This document shows positions 8,780 to 17,778 of a stretch of DNA of 44,800 bases, piece by piece. Under the pieces are notes generated by a model. That model worked only from the letters and a program-made list of their open reading frames with translations. It did no database searches and was not told the DNA's origin. Source of the DNA: Flavobacteriales bacterium UBA2426 (GTDB lineage: Bacteria > Bacteroidota > Bacteroidia > Flavobacteriales_F > PHOS-HE28); contig DDRC01000056.1 in the NCBI GenBank assembly GCA_002342985.1, forward strand, positions 5,195 through 49,994, read 5' to 3'. The translations under genes and the position numbers were made by a program. Each line of letters opens with the position of its first letter. Positions within the stretch are counted from its first letter, which is position 1.

Positions 8780-9075
8780 AGCTGAAGGTCAGCCGCGCCG
8801 CGGCCGATGACCTTGAGGGCATCTGGCTGTACACGGTCGAGCATTGGTCCGTGGAGCAGGCCGACCGGTATGTGGGCCTGATCCTCGATGCGTTCGGTCT
8901 GATCCTGCGTGACCCATGGGCCGGCAAGGACTTCGGGCATGTACGCGAGGGCTACCTTGCCATGAAGGCCGGGTCGCATCTGGTCTTCTACAAGCGGAAC
9001 GAAGCGGAGCGGACCATTGAGATCATCCGCGTGCTGCACGGTCGAATGGACATTGAGAACCGGTTGGATCCATGA
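8776..9075 (+). CDS. parE: ParE/RelE-superfamily toxin
   Basis: 99 residues. The start MKLKVSRAAADDLEGIW with a later HLVFYKRNE and IRVLHGRMD is the ParE signature: an N-terminal strand, two helices, then a sheet ending in a characteristic RxLHGRMD motif. The family acts on DNA gyrase (ParE) or on ribosome-bound mRNA (RelE); the sequence is closer to ParE. Translation is coupled to the antitoxin. The length is normal and nothing suggests inactivation, so the pair is probably functional. Confidence 0.9.
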   Translation: MKLKVSRAAADDLEGIWLYTVEHWSVEQADRYVGLILDAFGLILRDPWAGKDFGHVREGYLAMKAGSHLVFYKRNEAERTIEIIRVLHGRMDIENRLDP

Positions 9076-9139
9076 GCGCCTTCCACAGATCGACCGTCAG
9101 AGCCCTTCCGACCGCGTTGGTCATCTCCGGTTCGATCAT

Positions 9140-9168
9140 CATCTGCGTTCACCTGCGTCATCTGCGGC
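9140..9168 (+). repeat. Short dispersed repeat ATCTGCGTTCACCTGCGTC... upstream of flippase
   Basis: Three copies of a CTGCG unit in 29 bases, ending in CTGCGGCC. It resembles the right arm of the repeat pair around the GxxExxY gene (26530-26555), which also ends in CTCTGCGGCC. It stops seven bases before the flippase ATG. Confidence 0.5.
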
Positions 9169-9175
9169 CGCATTC

Positions 9176-10609
9176 ATGAGCGCCCTCCGCAAACTCGCCG
9201 GCCAAACGGCCGTCTACGGGCTCAGCAGCATCGTTGCGCGCTTCCTCAACTTCCTGCTCACCCCGCTGTACACCAGCAAGGGCGTGTTCCCGCCCGAGGA
9301 GTTCGGCGTGATCACCGCATTCTATGCCTGGGCCGCCTTCCTCACCGTGCTGCTCACCTTCGGCATGGAGACGACCTACTTCCGATTCGCCAATCGCAAG
9401 GAGCTGGACCCGAAGCGCGCGTATGGCACCGCCTTCTTCGCCGTGGCCTTCTTAGCCCTGCCCTTCATGGGGCTCAGTGCGCTGTTCCCGGACGGCATCG
9501 CGGCGGCCATGCGCTACCCCGAGTTCGGCAACCTGGTGTGGATGCTCGCTTTGGCCTTGGGCCTCGATGCGCTGACGGCCATCCCCATGGCGCGGCTGCG
9601 GCATGAAGGGAGACCGTGGCGATTCGTGGCAGTGAACCTGGGCAACATCGGCGTCACGGTTTGCCTCAGCCTCTACTTCTTCGCCTATCGCATGCCGCAC
9701 GATCCCAGCATCGATGTGAGCCATGTGTTCCTGATCAACCTCATCGCCAGCGGAGCGAAGTTCCTGCTGTTGGTGCCACAATGGCCAAGTATCGCGCAGT
9801 TCGATCGCGCCTTGCTGAAGCCCATGCGCGCCTTCGCCTGGCCACTGGCCATCGCGGGCATGGCCGGCATGGTGAACGAGACCGCCGACCGGGCTGTGCT
9901 CAAGTTCCTGTTGCCTGCGGACGTGGCCGATGAGCAGCTCGGCATCTACGGCGCGTGCTACAAGCTGGCGGTGCTCATCTCGCTCTTCATCCAGGCCTTC
10001 CGCATGGGTGCCGAGCCATTCTTCTTCAGCCACGCCAAGGAGGCCAACAGCAGGGAGACCTTCTCCCGCATCATGAACCTCTTCGTGGCGGTGTGCATGA
10101 CGGCCTTCCTGGTGGTGATGCTCTTCCTCGACGTGTTCAAGTGGTTCATCCCCAACCCGGCCTACCACGAAGGGCTGCGCGTGGTGCCCATCCTGATGCT
10201 GGCCAACGTGTTCCTAGGCATCTACTACAACCAGAGCGTGTGGTACAAGCTCACGGACCGCACCAAGGCGGGCAGCACCATCAGCCTCATCGGTGCGGCC
10301 GTCACGCTGGTGCTGCTCTTCGCGCTGGTGCCGCGCTTCGGCTACATGGGCGCCGCCTGGGCCACGCTGGCCTGCTACGCGAGCATGGCGGCCATCAGCT
10401 ACGCATGGGGGCAGAAGCACTACCCCATCCCCTACAACGTGACGCGCGTGCTGCTTTACATGGCGGGGGCGGTGATGATCTGGTGGGCATGCGAGCGGCT
10501 TCCCGTTGGCGAAGCGCTGGGCTACGGCATCCGGGGTATCGCCCTATTGGCATTCGGAGCTGCGGTATGGAGGATCGAGCGCCCCACCATCCGACCTTTG
10601 ACACCATGA
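9176..10609 (+). CDS. Wzx-like polysaccharide flippase (MATE/MVF superfamily membrane protein)
   Basis: 477 residues when started at the ATG at 9176; the open frame extends 53 codons further but that part overlaps the toxin gene. The start [20 protein letters not shown] with [12 protein letters not shown] is typical of oligosaccharide flippases, and the rest is a chain of about a dozen to fourteen hydrophobic helices with a conserved [20 protein letters not shown] loop split between helices. Role of the family: moves lipid-linked sugars across the inner membrane for polysaccharide export. It is the first gene of a compact run (flippase, dUTPase, nucleotidyltransferase, TPR, DUF4292, EnvC-like) that I recall as conserved in Flavobacteriales. 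Its stop overlaps the dUTPase start. Confidence 0.88.
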   Translation: MSALRKLAGQTAVYGLSSIVARFLNFLLTPLYTSKGVFPPEEFGVITAFYAWAAFLTVLLTFGMETTYFRFANRKELDPKRAYGTAFFAVAFLALPFMGLSALFPDGIAAAMRYPEFGNLVWMLALALGLDALTAIPMARLRHEGRPWRFVAVNLGNIGVTVCLSLYFFAYRMPHDPSIDVSHVFLINLIASGAKFLLLVPQWPSIAQFDRALLKPMRAFAWPLAIAGMAGMVNETADRAVLKFLLPADVADEQLGIYGACYKLAVLISLFIQAFRMGAEPFFFSHAKEANSRETFSRIMNLFVAVCMTAFLVVMLFLDVFKWFIPNPAYHEGLRVVPILMLANVFLGIYYNQSVWYKLTDRTKAGSTISLIGAAVTLVLLFALVPRFGYMGAAWATLACYASMAAISYAWGQKHYPIPYNVTRVLLYMAGAVMIWWACERLPVGEALGYGIRGIALLAFGAAVWRIERPTIRPLTP

Positions 10610-11064
10610 CCGAGGCCGTCGCAGCGCAACTCCCCGTCCGCATCGTCAACAAAGGCAGGCACCCCCTGCCCCATTACGCCACCGCGCACAGCGCCGGCAT
10701 GGACCTGCGCGCCAACCTCGAGGCACCCATCATCCTCGCCCCCGGCCAGCGCGCCCTGATCCCCACTGGCCTCTTCCTGGAGCTCCCCGAAGGCACCGAG
10801 GCACAGGTGAGGCCCCGCAGCGGACTGGCCTTCAAGCACGGGGTCACCGTGCTCAACAGCCCCGGCACCATCGACGCCGATTACCGGGGCGAGGTGGGCG
10901 TGCTGCTCATCAACCACGGTCAGGAGCCCTTCGAGGTGAAGGATGGCGAACGGGTGGCCCAGCTCGTGATCGCCCGTTACGTGCGGGCCGAATGGCAGGA
11001 AGTTGCTGACCTGAGCTCGTCGGCACGCGGGGCCGGCGGCTTCGGCCATACTGGAACAAATTGA
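10606..11064 (+). CDS. dut: dUTP diphosphatase
   Basis: 152 residues, the size of a trimeric dUTPase. It hydrolyses dUTP to dUMP, keeping uracil out of DNA and feeding thymidylate synthesis. Motifs in order: [10 protein letters not shown] (27-36), [10 protein letters not shown] (70-79), [17 protein letters not shown] (87-103) with the uracil-binding Tyr93 and catalytic-site Asp90, RVAQLVI (116-122), and the C-terminal phosphate-closing arm [10 protein letters not shown] (141-150). The ATG at 10606 overlaps the flippase stop by four bases, so translation is probably coupled; a longer in-frame extension inside the flippase is a shadow. Confidence 0.96.
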   Translation: MTEAVAAQLPVRIVNKGRHPLPHYATAHSAGMDLRANLEAPIILAPGQRALIPTGLFLELPEGTEAQVRPRSGLAFKHGVTVLNSPGTIDADYRGEVGVLLINHGQEPFEVKDGERVAQLVIARYVRAEWQEVADLSSSARGAGGFGHTGTN

Positions 11065-11084
11065 AGACCTTCGCGGCGAATCCA

Positions 11085-11162
11085 TTCACCACAGAGGCAC
11101 AGAGGCCACGGAGGGGGATGCTCGACGGATTTCTCTGTGTCCTCCGTGCCTCTGTGGTGAAA
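11085..11162. repeat. Closely spaced inverted repeat (CAGAGGC type), hairpin without cargo
   Basis: The left arm at 11085-11113 opens TTCACCACAGAGGCAC and the right arm at 11134-11162 is its reverse complement. The outer 16 bases match perfectly and the next 13 match imperfectly; the loop is about 20 bases. The arm sequence is similar to the arms flanking the GxxExxY gene (26103-26127 and 26530-26555). It fills almost the whole gap between dut and the next gene. It may act as a terminator or processing hairpin, but its resemblance to the cassette ends suggests a mobile or miniature repeat. Confidence 0.75.
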
Positions 11163-11172
11163 CAGCATTGAG

Positions 11173-12186
11173 ATGAAGATCATCGTCCCCATGGCGGGCA
11201 TGGGCAAGCGGATGCGTCCGCACACCCACACCACCGCCAAGCCCCTGCTGCCCATCGCGGGCAAGCCCATCGTGCAACGCCTCGTGGAGGACCTGGCCGC
11301 CGTGGCCGGTGAACCCGTGGAGGAAGTGGCCTTCGTGGTGCACCCCAGCTTCGGCGTGAAGGTGGAGCAGGGCCTGGTGGCCATCGCCGAGAAGATCGGC
11401 GCCAAGGGCAGCATCCACTACCAGGAGGTGGCCCTGGGCACCGCCCATGCCATCCTCTGCGCCGAAAGCGCCCTCAGCGGCCGCATCATCGTGGCCTTCG
11501 CCGACACGCTCTTCCGCGCCCAGCTGAAGCTGGACAAGGACTGCGACGGCGTGATCTGGGTGAACAAGGTGGACGACCCGCGTCCCTTCGGCGTGGTGAA
11601 GCTCGATGGCGACGGCATCATCACCGAGTTCGTGGAGAAGCCGCAGGAGTTCGTAAGCGACCTGGCCATCATCGGCATCTACTACTTCGCCGATGGCGAG
11701 CGCCTCCGAAAGGAGATGCAGTACCTGATCGACAACGACATCAAGGAGAAGGGCGAGTACCAGCTCACCAACGCCATGGAGAACATGAAGCGCAAGGGTG
11801 CGCGCTTCAAGGCCGGTGCGGTGGACGTGTGGATGGACTGCGGCAACAAGAACGCCATGGTGGACACCAACACCAAGGTGCTCGGCTTCCTGAAGGACGA
11901 GAAGGGCCTGGTGAGCGCCAAGCTGAAGAGCACCCACAGCGTGGTGATCCCGCCCTGTTTCATCGGCGACGGCGTGGAACTGGTGAACAGCGTGGTGGGC
12001 CCGAACGTCTCCATTGAGGCCGGCACGGTGATCGCCGGCAGCGTGGTGCGCGACTCGATCGTACGGGGCGGCGTGCGTGTACTGGACGCCGTGATCGCCA
12101 ACAGCATGATCGGCGAGCGCGCCCAGGTGACCGGGAAGGCCATGGACCTGAGCCTGAGCGACGACAGTACCTTGGGCTCACCTTAG
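11173..12186 (+). CDS. Sugar-phosphate nucleotidyltransferase
   Basis: 337 residues. The N-terminal domain carries the nucleotide-binding signature MAGMGKRMRPHTHTTAKPLL (residues 7-26) with the conserved lysine of KPLLPI, and later VDVWMDCGN. The C-terminal part is a left-handed beta-helix with hexapeptide-like repeats (VGPNVSIEAGTVIAGSVV and following). This family makes NDP-sugars from a sugar-1-phosphate and NTP for surface polysaccharides. It follows a flippase, which fits glycan assembly. Whether the product is NDP-glucose, NDP-mannose or another sugar cannot be decided from the motifs. The repeat at 11085-11162 separates it from dut. Confidence 0.9.
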   Translation: MKIIVPMAGMGKRMRPHTHTTAKPLLPIAGKPIVQRLVEDLAAVAGEPVEEVAFVVHPSFGVKVEQGLVAIAEKIGAKGSIHYQEVALGTAHAILCAESALSGRIIVAFADTLFRAQLKLDKDCDGVIWVNKVDDPRPFGVVKLDGDGIITEFVEKPQEFVSDLAIIGIYYFADGERLRKEMQYLIDNDIKEKGEYQLTNAMENMKRKGARFKAGAVDVWMDCGNKNAMVDTNTKVLGFLKDEKGLVSAKLKSTHSVVIPPCFIGDGVELVNSVVGPNVSIEAGTVIAGSVVRDSIVRGGVRVLDAVIANSMIGERAQVTGKAMDLSLSDDSTLGSP

Positions 12187-12191
12187 ACCGC

Positions 12192-13949
12192 ATGATGCGC
12201 CTCCCCCTGCTCTTCCTGCTCCCCCTGTTCTTGGCGTGTGCCGGCGCCAAGCCCATTGCCCGCGAGGAGAGCGGCGCCACCGAACCTGCCATCGGCAACG
12301 GGGGCGACAAGCGCGCCGAGGTGATGCGCCTCTTCATGGAAGCCACGCAGGCCCGCCTGCAGGGCCAGCTGCCCAAGGCGCTCCTCCTCTACCAGCAATG
12401 CTTGAAGGCCGACCCGCAGAACGCCGCGAGCATGTTCGAGCTGGCCAAGCTCTACCACCAGGGCCAGAACTACGAACAAGCCGTGGGCTACGCCAAGCAG
12501 GCCGTCGCCACCGACAAGGGCAATATCTGGTACCGTTTCCTGCTCGCCGACCTCTACCGCCAGGGCAACCGCGCCGAGGACGCGATCGGTGTCTACAAGG
12601 GCATCCTTGAGCAATGGCCGGAGCGGTACGAGGTGTACCTGGACCTGGCTGCGGCCTATGCCTACGCCGGCAAGGCCGACGAAGCCGCCAAGGCCTACAG
12701 CGACGTGGAGAAGCGCTTCGGGCTGGGCGAGGACCTCATCCATCACGCCTTCAACACCTACATGGCCATGGGGCAGTGGGCGGAGGCGCAGAAGCTCCTG
12801 AGCCGCGCCATCGCCGCCAACCCCTCGAGCGCCGAGTACGCCGGCATGCTGGCGGAGGTGTATGACGAACAGGGCATGCACGACAAAGCCCTGGAACAGT
12901 ACCGCGCGGCGCTGGCGCTCGACCCCTCGAACAGCATGCTGCGCATCTCCCTGGCCGAGCACCACTACGCCACCGGGCAGATGGAGCAGGCCTATGCGGA
13001 GCTGGGCGAGGCCTTCCGCGACCCCGATGTGGACATCGACGCGAAGATGCAGGTGCTCATCGGCTTCTTCGAGATGACCGAGCAGGAGGGGGAGAAGCCC
13101 GAGGACCGGCCCGATCTGATCCGGCGCAGCTACACGCTCATCGAAGCCCTGGAGAAGGCGCACCCGGAGAGCGGGAAGCCGCACACCATCCACGGCGATT
13201 TCCTGCTCCGTGACGGCAAGCTGGACGAGGCGCGGCAGGAGTTCCGCAAGGCCCTGGCGATGGAGAAGGACCGCTACCCGATCCATGCCCAGATCCTGCA
13301 GCTCGACCTTCAGCTGGGCGACCACGCGGCCCTGGTGAAGGATGCCGACTACACCATCGAGCTCTTCCCCACGGCTCCCGAGGCCTACCTCTTCAAGGGC
13401 CTTGCGCTCTCGCAGCTCGACCGGCACGAGGAGGCCATCGAGGCGCTCGTCACCGGCCGCGACCTGGTGGTGGACAACCCGCCGCTCACCGCGCAGTTCT
13501 GGAGCAGCCTCGGGGAGGCCTACCATGCATCGGAGCAGCATGCCAAGAGCGACCAGGCCTACGACCGCGCCCTGGCGATTCTGCCCGATGAGCCCACCAC
13601 GCTCAACAACTACGCCTACTACCTGAGCCTGCGGGGCGAGCAGCTGGAGAAGGCCGAGCGGATGAGCAAGCGCAGCAATGAGCTGGCCCCCGGGCAGCCG
13701 AGCTACCAGGACACCTACGCCTGGGTGCTCTTCCGCATGAAGCGCTATGCCGACGCGCGCATCTGGATGGAGAAGGCGCTGGCCGCATCGCCCGACCCCG
13801 ACGGAGAGCTCCACGAGCACTACGGCGACATCCTGTTCGAGTTGGGGGAGCAAGCCAAGGCCCTGGAGGAATGGAAGCGCGCCAAGGAGCGCGGGGGAGC
13901 GAGCGAGGTCATCGACCGCAAGATCAACGAAGGGCGGCGGGTGGAATGA
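12192..13949 (+). CDS. Tetratricopeptide-repeat lipoprotein
   Basis: 585 residues. The N-terminus MMRLPLLFLLPLFLAC is a lipoprotein signal with Cys16 as the acylation site, so the mature protein is probably membrane-anchored in the envelope. The remainder is a run of TPR units with the usual A-Y-A and L-A-P spacing, for example LAKLYHQGQNYEQAVGYA and later PTTLNNYAYYLSLRGEQLEK region near the C-terminus. TPR proteins act as scaffolds for protein partners; no enzymatic domain is visible. It starts 5 bases after the nucleotidyltransferase stop and its own stop overlaps the next gene by four bases, indicating one operon. Confidence 0.88.
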   Translation: MMRLPLLFLLPLFLACAGAKPIAREESGATEPAIGNGGDKRAEVMRLFMEATQARLQGQLPKALLLYQQCLKADPQNAASMFELAKLYHQGQNYEQAVGYAKQAVATDKGNIWYRFLLADLYRQGNRAEDAIGVYKGILEQWPERYEVYLDLAAAYAYAGKADEAAKAYSDVEKRFGLGEDLIHHAFNTYMAMGQWAEAQKLLSRAIAANPSSAEYAGMLAEVYDEQGMHDKALEQYRAALALDPSNSMLRISLAEHHYATGQMEQAYAELGEAFRDPDVDIDAKMQVLIGFFEMTEQEGEKPEDRPDLIRRSYTLIEALEKAHPESGKPHTIHGDFLLRDGKLDEARQEFRKALAMEKDRYPIHAQILQLDLQLGDHAALVKDADYTIELFPTAPEAYLFKGLALSQLDRHEEAIEALVTGRDLVVDNPPLTAQFWSSLGEAYHASEQHAKSDQAYDRALAILPDEPTTLNNYAYYLSLRGEQLEKAERMSKRSNELAPGQPSYQDTYAWVLFRMKRYADARIWMEKALAASPDPDGELHEHYGDILFELGEQAKALEEWKRAKERGGASEVIDRKINEGRRVE

Positions 13950-14833
13950 ACGCGACCGCCAAGGCCCTGCTGTTCCTAGCGCTCCCCGCAGCGGCGTGCA
14001 AGAGCGGCAGGCCGACCGCCCTGATCAACCGGGAGCTCCCGGCGCGCTCGGCCGAGCGCCTCATGGAACGCGTGCTGGCGGCGAGGCAGCCGCCTGTGGC
14101 GCACTATTCGGCCAAGGCCAGCGTAGAGCTGACCCTTCCGGATCAGACGCGGACCTTCAAGGTGCATCTCCGCAGCACGCAGGATAGCGCCGCATGGGTG
14201 AGCGTGGTGCCCGCCCTCGGGATCGAGGTGGCCCGTATGCTGCTCACGCGCGACAGCCTCAAGGTGCTCGACAAGCTCAACGACCGGTACTTCGTGGGCG
14301 ACACCGGCCTGGCCAAGGCGCGCTTCGGGCTCCCTCCCGACCTGGCGCTCTTCCAGCAGGCCATCAACGGCGAAGCCATCGGGCTCGATCCCCAGGAACG
14401 CTTCCGCTCGGACCGGGAGGACGGCTACTACGTGCTCACCAGCCGCGCCAAGCGCCGCTTCGTCCGCGCTGCAGAGGACATCAGCCCCAGCGACACCCTG
14501 GCCCGAGACCGTGACATGCGCGAGCGGAGGCTGGAACGGACCCTGCGGCGCGCCGAAGAGAAGGAGACCGTGGTGCAACGCTACTGGATCGACCCCGACA
14601 GCTTCCGCGTGGCGCGCGTGCAGATCACCGACCTGGTGCACGACCGCACCGCCGAGCTGCGTTATGAGGAGCGCGGCGGCGCCGACATCAGGCACCTGCC
14701 TACGCGCATCCGCATCACCCTCAGCGAGCCCGGCCGCGTGGTGAGCGGGGCGCTGGAGATATCGCGCATCGACCTGGAGGGGCCCTTCCCCATGAGCTTC
14801 AAGATCCCCGAGAAGTATGCGCCCATGCCCTGA
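13946..14833 (+). CDS. DUF4292-family lipoprotein
   Basis: 295 residues from the ATG at 13946, which overlaps the TPR gene stop (ATGA). The signal MNATAKALLFLALPAAAC places a lipobox with Cys18. The body matches the Bacteroidota DUF4292 family: HYSAKASVELT near the start, RMLLTRDSLKVLDKLNDRYF in the middle, and a beta-rich C-terminus ending in [10 protein letters not shown]. The fold resembles LolA/LolB-like lipoprotein carriers, so a role in outer-membrane lipoprotein handling is possible but not shown. It consistently sits before an EnvC-like gene in related genomes, as I recall, and does so here. Confidence 0.85.
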   Translation: MNATAKALLFLALPAAACKSGRPTALINRELPARSAERLMERVLAARQPPVAHYSAKASVELTLPDQTRTFKVHLRSTQDSAAWVSVVPALGIEVARMLLTRDSLKVLDKLNDRYFVGDTGLAKARFGLPPDLALFQQAINGEAIGLDPQERFRSDREDGYYVLTSRAKRRFVRAAEDISPSDTLARDRDMRERRLERTLRRAEEKETVVQRYWIDPDSFRVARVQITDLVHDRTAELRYEERGGADIRHLPTRIRITLSEPGRVVSGALEISRIDLEGPFPMSFKIPEKYAPMP

Positions 14834-16055
14834 ACGCCCCTTGCGCTGGCTGGTGCTGGCCCCGCTGGTGCTGGCCTCGGCGCTGCTCCTGGCCCAGAGC
14901 CGCAAGGAGCTGGAGAAGCGGCGCGATGCGCTGGACAAGCAGATCCGCACCACCACCGCCCTGATTGAGCAGGCCCGCAAAGAGCAACGCGTGACACAGG
15001 AGCAGCTGAGCCTCTTGGAGAGCCAGATCGCCGCTCGTGCGCAGCTCATCCGGGCCATGGACAGCGAGGTGCGGGCGGCCGATGACCGGATCCGGCAGGA
15101 CGAGGAGGCGATCGCCTCACTGAAGGCCGACCTGCAGGCGCTCAAGGAGGGATACGCCCGAATGATCGCCGCCGCCTACCGAAACCGCAGCGCCTACGAC
15201 CGCCTCAGCTACCTTTTCGCAAGCAGCAGCTTCCAGCAGGCCTACCGCCGCAGCCGCTATATCAACCAGCTCGCGGCCCAGCGCCGCCGGCAGGCCGCGC
15301 TGATCGCCGAGACCGAGGCCTCCCTCGATGCGCGGGTGGAGGCGCTGAAGGCCCAGCGCCAGGAGAAGGCCCAGCTGCTGACCGAGCAGGTGCAGGAGAA
15401 GCGCAGGCTCGACTCGGACCGGGCCGGACAGCAGAGCGCATTGGTGTCCCTACGCAAGGAAGAGGGCCGGCTCCGTGAGACGCAGAAGAAGCAGGAGCGC
15501 CAGCGTCGCGAGCTCGAGGCGGCCATCCGCAAGGCCATCGAGGAAGCGGTGAAGCCGAAGCCCAAGCCCGGCGGAGCGGCGGCCGGCACCGCCAAGCTCG
15601 ACATCACCCTGACACCGGAGGCGCGGGAGCTGAGCTCCGATTTCGAGAAGAACAAAGGCAAACTGCCCTGGCCCGTGGAGAAGGGCGTAATCACCGGCCG
15701 CTACGGCAAGCAGCCGCACCCGGTGCTCAAGGGCATTGTCATCGACAACAACGGCATCGACATCACCACGGAGAAGGGTGCCGGCGTGCGCGCGGTTTTC
15801 CGCGGGGAGGTGAGCAGCGTGATCGTGCTCCCCGGCGCCGGCAAGGCCGTGATCGTCAGCCATGGCGCCTACAGGACGGTCTACAGCAACCTGGCCGCCG
15901 TGAGCGTGGCCAAGGGCCAGAAGGTGGATACCAAGCAACCCATCGGGACGGTCATCACAGGCGATGAGGGTGCTGTGGCGCACATCGAGGTCTGGAAGGT
16001 GACCGCGGAAGGCCTGGTGAACGTGGATCCCGCGCTGTGGCTCTTCCGCCAATAG
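14817..16055 (+). CDS. EnvC-like murein hydrolase activator (M23/LytM domain with degenerate active site)
   Basis: 412 residues; the ATG at 14817 overlaps the previous gene by 17 bases. An N-terminal signal helix (about 9-27) is followed by a long coiled coil (about 28-260) rich in Q, R, E and K, then a LytM domain (about 295-410). The usual zinc ligands are mostly replaced: the HxGxD motif reads NNGIDI, YGH reads YSN, and the HxH motif reads VAH. Only the Asp and one His remain. Family knowledge: EnvC-type proteins with such domains do not cut peptidoglycan but activate amidases at division. That role is inferred here. No amidase gene is adjacent. Confidence 0.87.
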   Translation: MRPCPERPLRWLVLAPLVLASALLLAQSRKELEKRRDALDKQIRTTTALIEQARKEQRVTQEQLSLLESQIAARAQLIRAMDSEVRAADDRIRQDEEAIASLKADLQALKEGYARMIAAAYRNRSAYDRLSYLFASSSFQQAYRRSRYINQLAAQRRRQAALIAETEASLDARVEALKAQRQEKAQLLTEQVQEKRRLDSDRAGQQSALVSLRKEEGRLRETQKKQERQRRELEAAIRKAIEEAVKPKPKPGGAAAGTAKLDITLTPEARELSSDFEKNKGKLPWPVEKGVITGRYGKQPHPVLKGIVIDNNGIDITTEKGAGVRAVFRGEVSSVIVLPGAGKAVIVSHGAYRTVYSNLAAVSVAKGQKVDTKQPIGTVITGDEGAVAHIEVWKVTAEGLVNVDPALWLFRQ

Positions 16056-16071
16056 GCCTGCGCTTTCGGTA

Positions 16072-16079
16072 TACCTTTG
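16072..16079 (+). promoter_or_regulatory. -7 element TACCTTTG before tatA
   Basis: An exact TAnnTTTG match 22 bases upstream of the tatA ATG, in the 46-base gap after the EnvC-like gene. It suggests tatA and gatA start a new transcript. Confidence 0.5.
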
Positions 16080-16101
16080 GCGGCGCATCAACGCATCCCC
16101 C

Positions 16102-16293
16102 ATGAGCACCCTGCCGCTTTCCATCCTGCTCGGCGTCATCGGCCCCTGGCAGATCGTCCTGATCGTAGCGGTGCTGCTACTGCTCTTCGGGGGCAAGAAG
16201 ATTCCTGAGCTCATGCGCGGCCTAGGGCAGGGCATGAAGGAGTTCAAGAACGCCAAGGACGGCGCGGAGGAGAAGAAGGACGACGCGAAGTAG
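16102..16293 (+). CDS. tatA: Twin-arginine translocase subunit TatA/E
   Basis: 63 residues: one hydrophobic helix (about 15-31), the hinge [20 protein letters not shown] (29-48) and a short charged tail rich in Lys, Glu and Asp. This is the complete TatA layout. TatA oligomers form the pathway for folded proteins across the inner membrane together with TatC, which is not in the window. Other Bacteroidota also have small TatA proteins of this size. It ends 11 bases before gatA and likely shares its transcript. Confidence 0.94.
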   Translation: MSTLPLSILLGVIGPWQIVLIVAVLLLLFGGKKIPELMRGLGQGMKEFKNAKDGAEEKKDDAK

Positions 16294-16304
16294 CCCTGCC
16301 ACCG

Positions 16305-17714
16305 GTGAGCATCCCGAAGACCTTCGCCGAGGCCCGCCACTCCCTTACCCAAGGCGCAACAGCGACCGCGCTCACGCAACGGTCGCTGTCTGAAGCCGAG
16401 CGGCACAAGGACCTGAACGCATTCCTTGAGCTTTTCCCCGACAGCGCGCTGGCCAAGGCCGCCGAGGTGGATGCCAAGTTGAAGGCGGGCACGGCAGGCC
16501 CGCTTGCGGGCCTTCTGGTGAGCATCAAGGACAACATCTGTTACAAGGGCCATCGCGTGAGTGCATCCTCGCGCATCCTCGAGGGCTTCACCTCGCTGTA
16601 CAGCGCCACGGTCGTGGAGCGGCTGCTCGCCGCCGATGCGGTGATCATCGGCCGCACCAACTGCGACGAGTTCGCCATGGGCAGCAGCAACGAGAACAGC
16701 GCCTACGGAAGCGTGAGGAACCCCGTGGACCCCGGCAAGGTCCCCGGCGGCAGCAGCGGAGGCGCCGCCGCCAGTGTGGCCGCCGGCATCGTGCATGCGG
16801 CCCTGGGCAGCGATACCGGCGGCAGCATCCGACAACCGGCATCGTTCACCGGCACGGTGGGCCTCAAGCCCACTTACGGCCGCGTGAGCCGCCATGGTCT
16901 CATCGCCTTCGCCAGCAGCTTCGACCAGATCGGCCCGTTCACGCGCTCTGTGGAGGATGCCGCCGCCGTATACAGCGTCATCGCCGGCAGCGACCCGCAC
17001 GACAGCACCACCAGCCGCAGGCCGAACGACCCCATTCCGCTCAACGATCCGGGCAAGCTGCGCATCGGCTACTTCCGCGAGGGCATCGAGCGTGAAGGCA
17101 TGGACCCCGAGGTGGTGGCCCACCTGCAGGCCCAGATCGACCGGCTCACCCGCGAAGGCCACACCGTGGAGCCCGTGGATGTGCCGCTGCTCGACCACCA
17201 GGTGCCTACCTACTACATCCTGGCCACAGCGGAGGCCAGCAGCAATCTGGCCCGCTTCGATGGCATCCATTTCGGACACCGCAGCAAGCTGGCCCAAGGC
17301 GTCGAGGAGACCTATCGCCTAAGCCGATCGGAAGGCTTCGGCCCCGAGGTGAAGCGGCGCATCCTGCTCGGCACCTTTGTGCTCAGCGCCGGGTACTACG
17401 ACGCCTACTATGCCCAGGCGCAGCGTGTACGGCGCATACTGCGCAACCGCACCTTGGAGGCCTTCGAGCGATTCGACCTGCTGCTGGGTCCCACCTGCCC
17501 CACCACGGCGTTCGCCCACGGCGCCATCACCGATCCGGTGGCCATGTATCTGCAGGACATCTTCACGGTGCAGGCCAACCTTGCCGGAACACCCGCCATC
17601 AGCATCCCCACCGGAACGCACAGCAACGGCCTCCCCTTCGGAGTCCAGCTCATGGCGCGGCCCTTCGGCGAGCCGCTGCTGCTCGCCGCCGCGAAGGCGC
17701 TCTTCGGCGCCTGA
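16305..17714 (+). CDS. gatA: Aspartyl/glutamyl-tRNA amidotransferase subunit A
   Basis: 469 residues starting at GTG. It releases ammonia from glutamine to convert Glu-tRNA(Gln) or Asp-tRNA(Asn) to the amide form, with GatB and GatC. The amidase-signature triad is intact: Lys75 in VSIKDN, Ser150 in GGSSGG and the nucleophile Ser174 in GSDTGGSIRQPAS. The C-terminal LLGPTCPTTAF and SIPTGTHSNGLPFGVQLMA are also typical. Neither gatB nor gatC lies in the window, as is common in Bacteroidota. The GTG start was kept because the N-terminus aligns with other GatA proteins and the tatA stop lies just upstream. Confidence 0.95.
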   Translation: MSIPKTFAEARHSLTQGATATALTQRSLSEAERHKDLNAFLELFPDSALAKAAEVDAKLKAGTAGPLAGLLVSIKDNICYKGHRVSASSRILEGFTSLYSATVVERLLAADAVIIGRTNCDEFAMGSSNENSAYGSVRNPVDPGKVPGGSSGGAAASVAAGIVHAALGSDTGGSIRQPASFTGTVGLKPTYGRVSRHGLIAFASSFDQIGPFTRSVEDAAAVYSVIAGSDPHDSTTSRRPNDPIPLNDPGKLRIGYFREGIEREGMDPEVVAHLQAQIDRLTREGHTVEPVDVPLLDHQVPTYYILATAEASSNLARFDGIHFGHRSKLAQGVEETYRLSRSEGFGPEVKRRILLGTFVLSAGYYDAYYAQAQRVRRILRNRTLEAFERFDLLLGPTCPTTAFAHGAITDPVAMYLQDIFTVQANLAGTPAISIPTGTHSNGLPFGVQLMARPFGEPLLLAAAKALFGA

Positions 17715-17778
17715 CGTCCACACCTCGCTGTGGAAGAGCCGCTTGCATACCAAGAGCGGTCCCCGCGCGTAATGCGGG

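Noticed and set aside
12183..13853. 556-codon minus-strand frame
   Set aside because: Antisense to the TPR lipoprotein; Val/Leu/His/Arg-rich shadow without a domain.
15450..17297. 615-codon minus-strand frame
   Set aside because: It crosses the EnvC-like, tatA and gatA genes, all of which have clear family motifs on the plus strand.
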